64,000 nucleotides of DNA, taken from assembly GCA_019802505.1 (NCBI GenBank), contig JAFMOC010000009.1, forward strand, positions 9,795,501 to 9,859,500, read 5' to 3'. The stretch is from Corydoras sp. C115 (taxonomy: Eukaryota; Chordata; Actinopteri; Siluriformes; Callichthyidae). The first letter of the stretch is position 1, and every line of letters begins with the position of its first letter. Below are positions 14,293-29,230 of the stretch, piece after piece. Position numbers and translations under genes: made by a program. The notes below the pieces were generated by a model, which saw only the letters and a program-made list of their open reading frames with translations, did not search any database and was not told the DNA's origin.

Positions 14293-14640
14293 GGTGGCAC
14301 GGTGGCTTAGTGGCTAGCACGTTCACCTCTCAGCGCTAGGGATTCTCGGTTCGAATCCCCATCTGGGTGGAGTTTCCATGTTCTCCCCGTGTCTGCGTGG
14401 GTTTCTTCCGGGTTCTCCGGTTTCCTCCCACAGTCCAAAAACATGGATCAAGTCAATTGAATTCTCCAAATTGCCCCATATAGAGTGTGTCTGTGTGAGT
14501 GAGTGTGTGCCCAGCGATGGATTGGCGCCCTGTCCTGGGTCTATTTGCCCAGCGCCCGAGACGTTCTCCCCTGGATGGGCATGGGGAACCCCACCGCGAC
14601 CCTAATAGAGGACAAAGCGGGAGATAATGAATGAATGAAT
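14293..14640 (+). repeat. tRNA-derived SINE, full length, in a TA microsatellite
   Basis: This is a complete copy with intact A and B boxes and a GAAT tail. It lies inside a (TA)n tract (14265-14292 upstream, 14640 onward downstream), so the target duplication cannot be told from the microsatellite. Confidence 0.92.
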
Positions 14641-14699
14641 ATATATATATTACATTATATTATATATAAATGATTGGTAATATATATATATATATATAA

Positions 14700-16924
14700 C
14701 CATTTAGAACTCTGTTGTTCTTTGCATATACATTATGTATTGTAGTTATATTTCCCTCCTGGATTTATTTATGGTCCCTTTATCAAGAGTTTGAATATAT
14801 TCTGGCTTTAACAGGACCTGTCAGTCCTGGTACAGATTGTTTAGCTTATTATGCAACAGTTCAACTCACTGCCATCAGCGAAGTCCCAGCCACACAGTGG
14901 TACAACTGTGAGCAGCTCATCTGGCTACTGCTGCTTAGTTTTAAACAGCACTTTCTCCAGAAATGGTGGCCCAAGATATTTTCATTGTGTCAACAAACCT
15001 AGGCTGAAGGCTGGCCAAGGAGCTTAATGACTTTTTCAAGCTGACACTGTGTCCATTCACCATAGTACAACAAGAGGTAAAAAATCAAGTGTTTCTAAGT
15101 CACTAAATGCCTAGAGCTTTGTGCCCACACCCACGTGGTACCATTTATGAGAAGGGAGGACGTCAGTAAGGCATATGCCAGTGCACCACAGTGTGGTTAT
15201 TCATGGATTTGAATTACACCTGTATCCCCAGCCTCCTGCAGAGCTGTACACTTTGTTTGCACAGCTGTTTCATTCTGGAATACTCCGGGGTTAAATACTG
15301 CCCCCAATTGTCCGACCGTAATGCTGAACCCTTGACCTTCGCTGTACCGTGTGCAGTTTTATTCACCGCAGAGCTTCACGCAAAGTGAGACATGTTGAAA
15401 TGCAGTATTGTTTAGGTGCATGAATCTAACAGTTTATGAGATCATATTTCAATTATTTGCACTGAATGTATCCGTCAGTCTCCAATCTAAAGTGCTGATT
15501 AGTTCACTTTCTTCACGTTCTAATGAGTTAGTTTACAAATCCTTGCAAAATGCAACTGCTGTTACCCAGTTACATTTTCCAGGCTGTGTGGTAATTCATT
15601 TGGTTAATTTTGGTTTAGCAACCTGTCCAAAATATGTAAAACACCAAGCCAACATTGTGCAATCATGGCCAATTCAGCCTGTGGATATCAAACTATTGTA
15701 GATATAAATCTACTGTTTTGAACACTGTTCTCTTTGCTTTATAAGCTGCATCAATGCCAGCATTTAATAATGTCAGAATTGTCACATTCTTGGTGAATGT
15801 CACTCAGCAGCCAAATGTAACCTAATGCTTAATACCATGTGTAGGCAACTTGACAAACCACAAGCAGCCCAGACAGAAAATTAGGAGGGTAGGGGCTAAA
15901 TTACACTTGGAAAGAAAAGAAAATGCACAAGCTGTTTCCTGTAGTATGTATGTTTCTTGTTTTCCCCCTCAGCCTGACAAAGCCCTCAGTTCTCATTCAC
16001 CATCTGAGTGGAATTTTAAGGAGGATATTATCGATTCTATCTAACTTAAACCAGTGTCTACTAGTAAATATTGCACGTCGGTCTGGACACTTGCGGTTCT
16101 AAGTGCCATCTTGCCTTTGCCAAAACAAACAGAAGTAATGAGTAGCAGCGCCTGGTTAAGAGGCCGGATCGAAATCTTAGGCCTGGCCAGCAAGCACACA
16201 CTAAGGGGCTGTCATGAGGCAGATTAAAAGACTGACTGTTCCACACACACACCACCTTATCCATAGACCCTCCCCCATCCCCTCAACCCACCCTTCCCAA
16301 CCTCACCTTACACGACACTATGAAGATGCAACAAGCAGGTTGTGTCTCTGAACATAAAGACTGTGGACTTGGACCATGGACATAACAAGTAAAGATTCAT
16401 CGCCAGAGGGTTTGTTTATGTTAACATGAGTATTTATTAAGGCCAATCAGTTTGCATAGTGCATACAAACTGAGATCCTGCCACACACATGCTACAAAGC
16501 CCTCACAGTCCTATAAGAGAGTAAACTGGATAGTATTAGTTTGTTTTTAGCTTTATAATCTCTGTTTTATACAGTATATGTACAATATTTTTGTTGGTTT
16601 ATGACATGACCAATATCTTGGAAAAAAGCATGTCGTTCCTTTCTAATTAAGTTACATTTAATTACAACAGATCTGATGGCACCGCAAGTAACTCAGTCAC
16701 TTCACAGCAAGAAGATCCTGTTTGTTCCGCCATCCAATACACATAGGTCAATGCTAAAGTCGCACTCAAAGTGAATGTTTGCTGGCTGTGTGTCTGCCCT
16801 GAGATGGGGTGAAAACCAGGGCATAAACTGTATAGAAGAATCAACTTTAAGACAGCAAGTCAAAAGCAAAGCTTTTTATTTAGGTTTAAGTTTTTTTTTT
16901 TTTTAACTTTAATAATAGTAAATA
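14700..16924. other. Region without recognised gene
   Basis: Moderately AT-rich DNA. The open frames at 14715-15002 and 15408-15701 (95-97 codons) have no recognisable domain, no signal of splicing and no sequence bias I could tell from chance. Confidence 0.5.
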
Positions 16925-16925
16925 G

Positions 16926-17272
16926 GGGCGGCACGGTGGCTTATTGGTTAGCACGTTCGCATCTCAGCGCTAGGGATTCCCGGTTCGAATCCCCATCTGG
17001 GTGGAGTTTCCATGTTCTCCCCGTGTCTGCGTGGGTTTCCTCCGGGTTCTCCGGTTTCCTCCCACAGTCCAAAAACATGGATCAAGTCAATTGAATTCTC
17101 AAAATTGCCCCATATAGAGTGTGTCTGTGTGAGTGAGTGTGTGCCCAGCGCTGGATTGGCGCCCTGTCCTGGGTCTATCTGTCCAGCGCCCGAGATGTTC
17201 TCCCCTGGATGGGCATGGGGAACCCCACCGCGACCCTAATAGAGGATAAAGCGGGAGATAATGAATGAATGA
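16926..17272 (+). repeat. tRNA-derived SINE, full length with target-site duplication
   Basis: The head starts GGGGCGGCACGGTGG and the tail ends in GAATGAAT. The sequence ATAGTAAATAG occurs on both sides, a target-site duplication of about 11 bases. Together with the good A and B boxes this indicates a recent insertion. Confidence 0.93.
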
Positions 17273-17382
17273 ATAGTAAATAGTAAATAATAGTAAATTT
17301 CTCTTGTGATGTTTCAGAATTGTAATGCTAAAGCTGTTGACAGCTGTGGACAACCTAATTGACAACTAATACTGATTGATAT

Positions 17383-17730
17383 CCATCCATCCATTATCTT
17401 CCGCTTTATCCTATATTAGGGTCGCGGTGGGGTTCCCCATGCCCATCCAGGGGAGAACGTTTCGGGCACTGGGCAGATACACCCAGGACAGAGCGCCAAT
17501 CCATCGCTGGGCACACACTCACTAACACATACACACTCTATATGGGGCAATTTGGAGAACTCAATTAACCTGATCCATGTTTTTTGGACTGTGGGAGGAA
17601 ACCGGACAACCCGGAGGAAACCCACACGGACACGGGGAGAACATGGAAACTCCACTCAGATGAGGATTCGAACCGGGAATCCCTAGCGCTGAGAGGCAAA
17701 CGCGCTAACCACTAACCACCGTGCCGCCCC
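17383..17730 (-). repeat. tRNA-derived SINE, full length, minus strand
   Basis: The reverse complement reads from the tRNA head (ending CACCGTGCCGCCCC) to a GGAT-type tail. TGATTGATAT occurs at 17373-17382 and again at 17731-17740, a clean 10-base target-site duplication. It lies only about 110 bases from the plus-strand copy at 16926 and in opposite orientation, so the two could pair as a hairpin in a transcript. Confidence 0.94.
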
Positions 17731-17740
17731 TGATTGATAT

Positions 17741-19146
17741 GTAAAACAAATACTATAGCAACTTATCAAACAAGATGTAGCCTATAGTTTTTATCTACTG
17801 AACTGCTAATAACTAAATAACTACACAGTGTTTCAATAGAACACTTTCCTGAAACAAAGTAGTTAATTATTCAGCTGTAACTGTTGAGTATGAACTATAA
17901 GCAGACGTTCAGTTCTGTCACTGTGTGCTGGCATAAAGACAGCGAGAGATTGTGGCACTAAGAAACATGGGTGGGATTCGGATGATCACATTGTCTTGAA
18001 TCACTCACTACTATACGTGCTCTGGCTTCATCTTTACAAGATGGGAAGTTAAATTTCTCCCTTATTTTGTCTTCATAATGCCACAGTGGGTGTGAACAGG
18101 GCTGTAGTCCACCTTTTACATACTGTCTGTGGTCCTTTTCTACCTGTGTGCTTTATTAATAAAAACTCATATTTAATATTCAAGTATTTTGGGAATATAA
18201 AGCTCCTGGTGTAAAATAAATTGCAAAAAACTCCACCATCATCAGTGTGAGATATAAAATTAAATTCAGAAAATCAAAAAAAGTGGAAATTGGAGACTAG
18301 TTTTAAACGAGTTTAAACGCAAGTTTTCTTAATTATATTTTTTTAGCAAATAAAAAGCTACTCCATTAGCTATTGAGTGAAAAGGGGCCAAATTATTCTG
18401 CATGTTATGATCTCCAGTCTGCTTACCATGTGCCTTCTCCATGTCTGTATCTGTCTGAACCTGTCAAACTTTATATCTCTGGCTTCTCATTGAGGCAAAG
18501 CATGTCACAGAATATCCTCAAAAGGGCAGTTAACTGTTTTACATTGTTTTATTTTGTATTTTTCTGCAAAAACGATATCTAGTAAATGTATGTGAAAAAG
18601 AATACCACCTGCATTTTTAAAGCCAATTCTATAAATGTAAAGTGAGAAAATGCTGCTGTCGTCATCATCCAAGCAAAAAGGCACATCAGGTGGATGAGAC
18701 TCTGGAGACCCAGTCGGGGCAACAGGAAAGTAGGTTTTATGTGGCTTGTGGTGTTTATTACAAGTGATTATTACCCCCATGGTGAACTTTGACGAAAAAA
18801 TGCTGCCCCCCTATGGTTAACCCGCAAACGAGTGAGGTCATTTCAATTCCACATCTTACTAGTTTCCCCCCTGGTGTCATGTGGGTTTTTTTTAGTGGAG
18901 CAGGACAGATTCACTAGATTCGCTCACTGCAGGTGAGCAAAAAGGACCTCAGTTAGGCATTTATTTTGGGCCTTGCTAGGTCGACAAGTTATTTATAGCC
19001 ATGAACAGTTCAATGTTGCACAGCATTACCTTGGCAGTGAAGGGAGACTCACAGGCCAGTTCTGGACGCCACCGTGGCTGAGCTTGTAGGTTTTCAATGA
19101 CGACAATATAAAATGTCTTTTCAACCCTGAACCTCTTCTCATTTCC
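17741..19146. other. Region without recognised gene
   Basis: No supported exon or RNA gene. The frame at 18505-18780 (91 codons, minus strand) has no recognised motif. Confidence 0.5.
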
Positions 19147-19384
19147 CATTGCTGGGGATTCAGGTTCGAATCCAGATTCCTACCACAGTCCAAAAACATT
19201 CAGTGTAAACGGACTGTTCTTAATTGCCTTATATGGTGTATAGTGAGTGAGTGTTAGTGATGGATTGACACGCTGTCCTGGGTGTATCTGCCCAGTGCAC
19301 AAAGCATTCTTCTCTGGATGGGCATGGAACCCCCTGGCCCTTAAATATAGGATAAATATAGGATTAAGCAGAAGATGATGGATG
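19147..19384 (+). repeat. tRNA-derived SINE, diverged and 5'-truncated
   Basis: It retains the B box (GGTTCGAATCC), the 'ctgtcctgggtgtatctgcc' body motif and a tail with GATAAATATAGG. Internal deletions and many substitutions mark it as one of the older copies of the family. Confidence 0.8.
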
Positions 19385-19618
19385 AAATAAATTTAAAGTC
19401 CACATAATAATATACTGTTTCATACACCCTTTTGTGTTTTGCAGCATGTACAAACCCCTTTCACAATTTGAGAATTAATATTAATTAGAATTAAGATTAA
19501 ATTTTAAAGAAGCATTTACAACTCGTGAGATCATGCTGTATTTATCTTGTATTGATTTTCATGAGTCATGTACATCTTCCAACTACAGATTAAATTTATT
19601 AAATTAATCTGTTAAGAG

Positions 19619-19940
19619 GGCGGCACGGTGGCTTAGTGGTTAGCACGTTCGCCTCTCAGCACTAGGGATTCCCGGTTCGAATCCCCATCTGGGTGGAGCT
19701 TCCATGTTCTCCCCGTGTCTGCATGGGTTTCCTCCAGGAAACACACTCTATATGGGGCAATTTTGCAGAACTCAATTGACTTGATCCATGTTTTTGGACT
19801 GTGGGAGGAAACTGGAGAACCCGGAGGAAACCCACGCGGACACGGGGAGAACATGGAAACTCCACCCAGATGGGCATTCGAACCGGGAATCCCTAGCGCT
19901 GAGAGGCGGACGTGCTAACCACTATGCCACCGTGCCGCCC
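19619..19940. repeat. Head-to-head SINE palindrome
   Basis: The left arm (19619 to about 19738) is the tRNA head and first body segment of the SINE on the plus strand. At about 19738 the sequence switches to a minus-strand copy that runs back to its own head, ending GTGCCGCCC at 19940. Both GAAT tails are missing. The outer roughly 120 bases of each arm are near-perfect inverted repeats, separated by about 80 bases of body present only in the minus-strand copy. Confidence 0.88.
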
Positions 19941-22900
19941 TTACCTAATTATATTATCAGAAAATTTGAGTTTTTTAATGCATACATTTTGTTGCCTTTA
20001 CAAAAGTATAATGAAATCTGTGATGTAATATCATAACTGGCTTTATTCTGTTATGTAAAAGAAATGGCTATTCATTCTCTCCCTTTCACTTTTGGGCAAA
20101 AGGAGATTATGCAGTCTCCTGCATCGCTGGTCTTGTTGAAATTGTGCAGAACTGATGCAGACAGTCATGCGAGCAGTTTGATACAGCATTACTGAATGAA
20201 ACCAAGTGTTTTTCATTCCATAAGTGTATTTTTTACACCTCTCTTCAATAATTCTAAATTACTCCTGTTTTTGTACAACCAGGGAGGTATCTAATTTATT
20301 CCGCAGTCTGACAGTGACCACAAACATATGGCCATTGGCTAATGAAAAACTAAAAAGAAAAAAGAACATGTAATACGAGAACAGTGACTCTTCATGTTAA
20401 ATCAGGGTTATAAAGAGTACACAGCATCATAGAATTATACTCAGATACATATTTTCCTTATTGTTCTGGGTCTGTGTTTGTGGAATTTAAGTGCTTTCTC
20501 CTTTAGTCTCCATCTAGCCCAGTCAAGGCCCATATAGCAAACAGATGTGGGCCATGTCTGGCTGAGATACGGCACGGCCGGCTCTGGTAAACCCCTGCAT
20601 GTGAGTCGAGGATGGCCCTGGTGAAAATATTTATATGGCCCATGTGTCCAAAAAAGACATTTGGTCCACTTTTGGTGGATGTATGGCACTGCCACATTTA
20701 TGCGAGCCCTTAACTGGCTTCCTTTTTTTAATCATATGGTCAACATGTTTCAAAACAGATCTGGTTCACATATGGTAGAAATTTTGCAATGCTAACTCCA
20801 TGTGCAACAGTTGTGGCTGATGTGATCCTAATCTGGTGCACACCTGTAAGTCATATGAACTGGAGATACTGACCATTCCTTGTTGGTGTTAATATGACTG
20901 TCCTGTAACAGACTGGCAGTCTGTCTGTAACGTTTCTCCTCCTTTAACCTATAGATGTTGGAATAGGTTGCGAACCTATTAAGGTTCAGTAAAGGATTAC
21001 AAAACTATATCAATATCAAATCACTACCTAAAATTAACAAATATATATCAGTATTTTTATTAATATGACCACAATCGCCAGAAATCATTCTCTTGTCAGT
21101 GAGTCATCTGGTCGTATATTACTTTTATCTGTACGTAACTTGCTCACATCTGCTTTCCGGAATTTACTACTTGCAATTTCAAATGGCAAACGAGTAAATA
21201 ACCTGTTTTTTCTGCTGATTGTTTGGATTTCATGTATTTACTTGTAGTAAATTAAAGGTGTTAAACAATAATAATTATGGAAAATATGATTTATGCCAAA
21301 TTTTGTCAGACCAAAAACCTGTTGGTTGGTGTACAGAGTACAAAGTAGGAAGCACATGCAATAAGAAACAGTGAGAGTGGGTAGAACTCTTGTTTTGCCT
21401 TTGACAACAATCTGGCATCATAAGCATATGGCACCTAACAGACCTACCACATTCAGTTTGTTCAGGCTGTGTTTCTTTGAGCTATGAGTTTCTACAAGTT
21501 TCTTCTCACACTGTAGGCGTGACTCATGGGAAAGCCCTTGAGAATGCCAGTTTTTCCTCGGCAGAAGAAAGTGGTCTTAAGACTTGCCTTGTGGAAAATC
21601 TATCTGTGGGGGTCTGTTGTATTTAGGATCAGTTGTTCTTTGTTGGATATGGCAAATCCCCTCCTGAGTTGGAACTGGAATCCAACAAAATCCATAAAGA
21701 ATGTGCCATTATAAATTTCATGTGTCAATAAGGCAACCATATGAGCTTGGAAGTTAAGATTCATAAAATATATTTCAACCCCTGCCCCCCCCCCCCCCCA
21801 CACACACACACACACGCACGCGCACACATACAATAACACCAGATCATATAGAAACACAATTTATAGTCAGTGAAACCATGTTAAATTTCTCCAAGCTCAT
21901 ATTAACCAATATTGACATAGATGTGGGGGGGAATCACCCACCAGTCTACATGGTGGTCCATATGTGTCGGACAAGCTTACACCAAATTAATCTTTATAAT
22001 TAGACCATTGTTCTCTTTTAAATGACACATGATCACTTTTGAAGTTTGATATCAAAGCATAACCGAATACCTTGACTGGGAACAGAGTTAGAGATGTGTT
22101 CACTTCTGAACATTTCCACGATCAGATAAATTAATAGAGGAAAAGAAAGCAAAGCTGCATTACAGCATCACATGAAAAAATAAAAAGGAAAGCTCTAACA
22201 TATAAAACTCATGATAGTTTTTAGAGAAATCATGAAAAATTAACTAAACAAAAATAATTAACCTTTATAAAATAAGGTTTTTTAACCTTGCAATATTTGA
22301 ATCTTTTGAGATTTAGCAATTTTCCTTAAAGTTATTAAAAAAAAAACAGTTCTAAGCTGAATTTTTTTTCACATGTATAATCAGATGCTATTTTATTGAG
22401 ATTCCATCTTTTGATAAACATCCACATTTTCTGTTAATTGACTGAATGCACATAAATTAATAACAAATCATATGATAAATGCTTGAATGTAAACCTCTTC
22501 ATTAGAAATTTGTGACAGAAGTACAAAAGTTCAACTTTAAGTGTAATTATAGTGTTATCGGAAGCTTCCAAATTAAACTAAGTGTTCAGTTTTTAGTCTG
22601 AATAAATCACGTGGCTGTAATTAATTGGACTATTAAGCGTCTTAAATTATTTCCTTCCTTTTAAGGTGAGTTATGGATTACACCATCATCCTGAGACTGT
22701 TTTTAATTTTTAACAGATAGATATTTATGAAGCACGAGTCTCAAATTCAGCAACTGCTCTTAACGAAGGTCATGCTGTCACCCAAATATGATTCATGAAT
22801 AGCGAAGCCATGCTTTATGTTAGAGATTTAAATCAATTCTGAGTAAAAACACAAATCTGCAGTAATGGCTTGGAAAAAAAATCACTAAAAACACAACAAG

Positions 22901-23034
22901 GGCGCCCTCGTGTGGTCATGCCTTAGCAGAGCACTTAGCGCTCACATACTGTGCTTGCATTTGGCATAAAATACATTTTTATAATAACTAATAAAGCGTG
23001 TATCAAGCATGCAATTATGTAAGTGTCAATGTTA
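19941..23034. other. Region without recognised gene
   Basis: No coding exon supported. It includes an imperfect repeated stretch at about 20500-20700 with several GGGCCAT/TGGCCC-like motifs, possibly an old dispersed fish repeat, and a C-run plus CA microsatellite at 21785-21830. Confidence 0.5.
21785..21830. repeat. C-run and (CA)n microsatellite
   Basis: About 15 C residues are followed directly by CA units, with interspersed CG near the 3' side. Confidence 0.95.
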
Positions 23035-23040
23035 GTATTT

Positions 23041-23232
23041 ACGCTCGCCCTTCAGCGCTGGGGATCCAGGTTCGAATCCCAATCTGGGTGGAGTTTCCAT
23101 GTTCTGAGTGTTCCTCCGGGTTCTCGTGTTCCTTCAACAGTTCTAAAACACGGCTTCAAGGTGAATTGGCTGCTCAAAATTGCCCCATATAGTCTGTGTG
23201 AAAGGCATGCAGGATTAAACGTTAGATAATGA
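23041..23232 (+). repeat. tRNA-derived SINE, diverged and shortened
   Basis: It contains a B-box segment (GGTTCGAATCC), the GGGTGGAGTTTCCATGTTCT motif and the TTGCCCCATATAG motif, but lacks much of the 3' body. The tail is replaced by AGATAATGAGATGAGATG. This is an older copy lying just upstream of the SVBP promoter region. Confidence 0.8.
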
Positions 23233-23329
23233 GATGAGATGTGAGATTTGGTGCCATGCTTTCCAGCGCAGTGGTGTACTGTAGCCCAGCAGGAGGCAGT
23301 GCTGCGTCATTCATGCTGTAAAACCGTTA

Positions 23330-23449
23330 CACTCAAGAAGAAGCAGAACCGGCTTTTAAAATTGCACATGATTAACGTTATTCATCATCTGCTGCAAACT
23401 ATTTTTATTTCTTAATTTTTATTAGTGAATCGCAGCCGATCGTGTTGCG
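23330..23449 (+). promoter_or_regulatory. Probable SVBP promoter and non-coding exon 1
   Basis: A short CG-containing stretch ends at a strong donor (GTTGCG|GTAAGT, exon end 23449). It lies 1.6 kb upstream of the SVBP start codon. A matching acceptor with a pyrimidine tract (TTTGCTTTTATAG, exon from 24992) precedes the coding start. The 5' boundary is not visible. The link to SVBP is inference from position and splice signals. Confidence 0.4.
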
Positions 23450-23599
23450 GTAAGTCGGAAACACCGCGTGGTTTATGTGATATTACACATGGGGGCGTTT
23501 TTAAATGGCTATTTTCATGTAGCTAGCCGGTTGTGGTAGCTCTCAGTTTAGCTTGTAACTGATCTCAGATCTGTGCGCTTTGTCGTTTTAAAGTAGGTC

Positions 23600-23943
23600 C
23601 ATTCATTCATTATCTTACGCTTTATCCTCTATTAGGGTCGCGGGAGGGTTCCCCATGTCCATCCAGGGGAGAACGTTTCAGGCGCTGGGCAGAAACACCC
23701 AGGACAGGGCGCCAATCTATCGCTGGACACACATTCACACACAGACACACACTATATGGGGCAATTTGAAGAACTCATTTGACTTTATCCATGTTTTTTT
23801 GGACTGGGAGGAAACCGGAGAACCCGGAGGAAGCCCATGCGGACACGGGGAGAACATGCAAACTCCACCCAGATTGGGATTCGAACCGGAAATCCCTAGA
23901 GCTGAGAGGAGAACATGCTAACCACTAAGCCACCGTGCCGCCC
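23600..23943 (-). repeat. tRNA-derived SINE, full length, minus strand
   Basis: The reverse complement runs from an intact head to the ATTC tail. The flanks read TTTAAAGTAGGTC before and TTTAAAGCAGGTC after, a 13-base target-site duplication with one difference. It lies in the presumed 5' UTR intron of SVBP. Confidence 0.93.
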
Positions 23944-24312
23944 TTTAAAGCAGGTCATCAGTTGGAATCTTATTGTTTTAACCAATTTGTATGTAGTTTC
24001 TCAGATTACGTGCATTGTTTGATTAAACACCTGAACATAATAATAATAATGTATGAAGCAGATTTAAATATGATTTTTTTTTTTGTCAGAAAATCTTATT
24101 TTTGTCAGAAAAACTTCCAGCCATTTCTTTTTTGGCTGGAAAATGAAAGCTGTCTTGTGAAAGTCACAATTTGAAGTTATTTTCCAGAACAAATCAGTAA
24201 ATCATCTTATTACTAACTTATTATTAATTTGTTTTCTATCAGAAAAGAACCCAGACAAAACTAAATGCATTATGTAATGCTTATTAATGATTATAAGGGA
24301 AAATATCCCAAA

Positions 24313-24660
24313 CGCGACACGGTGGCTTAGTGGTTAGCACGTTCGCCTCTCAACGCTAGGGATTCCCAGTTCGAATCCCCATCTGGGTGGAGTTTCCATG
24401 TTCTCCCCGTGTCTGCGTGGGTTTCCTCCGAGTTCTCCGGTTTCCTCCCACAGTCCAAAAACATGGATCAAGTCAATTGAATTCTCAAAATTGCCCCATA
24501 TAGAGAGTGTGTGTGTGTGTGAGTGTGTGCCCAGCGATGGATTGGCGCCCTGTCCTGGGTCTATCTGCCCAGCGCCTGAAACGTTCTCCCCTGGATGGGC
24601 ATGGGGAATCCCACCGCAACCCTAATAGAGGATAAAGCGGGAGATAATGAATGAATGAAT
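24313..24660 (+). repeat. tRNA-derived SINE, full length
   Basis: Complete copy with A box, B box and GAAT tail. The duplicated flank ATATCCCAAAC is visible on both sides. It lies in the presumed first intron of SVBP, in the same orientation as the gene. Confidence 0.93.
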
Positions 24661-24674
24661 ATCCCAAACAAAAT

Positions 24675-24930
24675 GAGATATGCTCTTTACTGGATACGGG
24701 GCAGTCGTAGGCTTGTCATTAAGAATCCAGCCCAATCTAAGGGTTTCCCAGCTCGATTCCTGGTCCCACCAAGTTCTATGGCTAAAGTGCCCTTTGGGCA
24801 AGGCACCTAACACCAATTGCTCCCAAGGGCTTCGTATAAAAGGTTGCCCACCTCTCCTCGCACGTGTGCTCACTTGGGTTAACACAAATGGGTTAAATGT
24901 AGAGAACTAATTCCTCTGTGTAAGCCCTGT
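24675..24930 (+). repeat. Second tRNA-like SINE family, diverged
   Basis: This segment has the pattern of another common fish short repeat: GGGCAAGGCACCTAACACC, CCAATTGCTCCCAAGGGC, then a GGGTTAAATGTAGAGAACTA block. A B-box-like CTCGATTCCTGG occurs at about 24752. It lies directly after the preceding SINE and is older. The family name is not assigned. Confidence 0.5.
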
Positions 24931-25050
24931 AGGCAAAATAGATTGTATAAAAATTACTGCTCTAATATAATGTTAATATTTGCTTTTATAGCATATAATT
25001 TGTGTAATATTTGTGGTGAATGACACTACCACAAACCACTGATACCAGCC

Positions 25051-27487
<2,437 letters not shown>

Positions 27488-28320
27488 CACCACCACTGCT
27501 GGACACTACGGATGCTCCAGCCCTCGTATGATTACATGCTGTAGCAAACTCACTGGTGTGCTGAGACGTACTACAAAACAAGTCAGTCATAAGATGAGTT
27601 TTATATTATACAACATCTCTTAAAGTCCTCTAATGGGTCTTCGCCACTGTGTGGTTAAAATGGACTCAAACCCAAGATTTATGCTGCTATTACAGGACAT
27701 TTCTTGTTGGCATCTATATACAATTAGTTTTGTCAATATTATGGATGTTGTGTTTTATCCAGATTTTTAAGCTGTAGTAACAGGTGTTTCTTAATGAAGC
27801 CAGAAATGTCCATGTGAACACGGCTAAACACTTTTTAAATAGCTTTATTAACATTACTACCTATCTGTGTCTGTTACACTTTAAGCTCCACCCTGTTGCT
27901 TTCTGCATCATAATTCTCACATACAGAGTATCATGCTTATAAATGGCATGTTTCCAGACAATCAAAAAAAAACATTTATACAATTGCCGTTTTACTCACT
28001 TCACACCAGCCACTCTGACCACAGAGGTTGAAACCAGAGTTGATCAGTCCTATGAATCTTTTTAATGTTTTTATTGTATTTTGTTTTTTTAACGTTTTTT
28101 AAAATTGTTAAGCAGCATGTTGTTTTCAGGTAAACTGATTTGTAATGTCACTCACTTTACTGTCTGTAACACTGACCACCAATTATACCATGTATTTATA
28201 TTATATTTAATAAACACATCTAGTAGCTATGTGGTCTGGGATTGTATTTTGCATCGTGATCAAAGGAAATTGACCTTGGAATTTTGTCCATTATGGAGGA
28301 CATACAGTTCAGTTAAAATG
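27488..28320 (+). other. SVBP 3' untranslated region (probable)
   Basis: The sequence after the SVBP stop has no other gene. AATAAA at 28209-28214 is the best polyadenylation signal. The exact cleavage site is not determinable from sequence alone. Confidence 0.5.
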
Positions 28321-28412
28321 TGATTGGAGTGGGGTGTTTAAAGAAAGTAGTGTGTTTTTCAGTAACCTGGATAGCCAAAAAAAATATCTAGTAATAGACA
28401 ATAAAATAGAAA

Positions 28413-28413
<1 letters not shown>

Positions 28414-28489
<76 letters not shown>
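28414..28489. repeat. (GT)n(TA)n microsatellite
   Basis: A short GT run is followed by about 30 TA units, then AT-rich ATTT-type repeats to about 28560. Confidence 0.95.
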
Positions 28490-28492
<3 letters not shown>

Positions 28493-28739
28493 TATACACT
28501 TTTATTTATATTATTTTATATTTATTTATTTTATTTATATTATTTTTATTTATATTAACTATACTTGTAACCTATTTATCTACATACTGTGGCTATAAAA
28601 CCTCTACATCCTGCTAATTTTATAGAGGGAGGGGGGGGAAACAAAAATAAAACATACCCTTAACCTATTCACACCCTTAACCTACAGCATTTTTATATTT
28701 TTAGACCGCATCCGGTTGTCTTCAGTATAAGTTTATTAG

Positions 28740-29230
28740 CATAGCACATCTTTGCGATATTTGTTCAACTGTCTTCAGGTCACCCCACAGATTTTCATAA
28801 TGTGTTCATTTAGTGATTTTTGCCACAAACAAACCTTGATTATGAAAAGACCATAATACATTTCCCACACACTTGTGGTAGATCGTATGTGGATTTTTGC
28901 AAGTAGTATTCATTTCTTTGTATTATTCATACTTGCAAGACAATTGTGTAAAAGTGATGACACACAGTACCCAGCTAGTACTTGACAGACGTTCCTGGTG
29001 CCCCTTTGATTTTGCTGTTGATCTTTTGACAGCCTCCTGGATCAGTTTTCTTCTAGTCTGTTTATCAATTTTGGGGGGATGTTTAGTTCTTAGTAGTGTC
29101 ATTTTTAACTGTATCCATAGTATTTTCAATGCCTTGGAAACCGGTTTATATCCTTCTGCTCAAGAATAAGATCCATTTGGTGCCGTGTTAGCTCTTTACA
29201 GACCACAGCTTTTTCTCTGTGAGGTGCAGC
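28740..29230 (-). pseudogene. Degenerate Tc1-like transposase remnant
   Basis: On the minus strand, within 28923-29129, the frame reads HPPKIDKQTRRKLIQEAVKR. This aligns with the GRPPKLTGRTRRSLIREAAKR hook of the intact element at 25.9 kb. Upstream and downstream the reading frame is broken, and neither catalytic motifs nor terminal repeats were recognised. It represents an older, different Tc1 lineage. Confidence 0.65.

Noticed and set aside
14378..14605. Recurrent open frame of about 75 codons starting MFSPCLRGF, seen at many places on both strands
   Set aside because: Each instance is the translation of the same SINE body. SINEs are non-coding, and the frame has copy-specific stops and C-run length changes.
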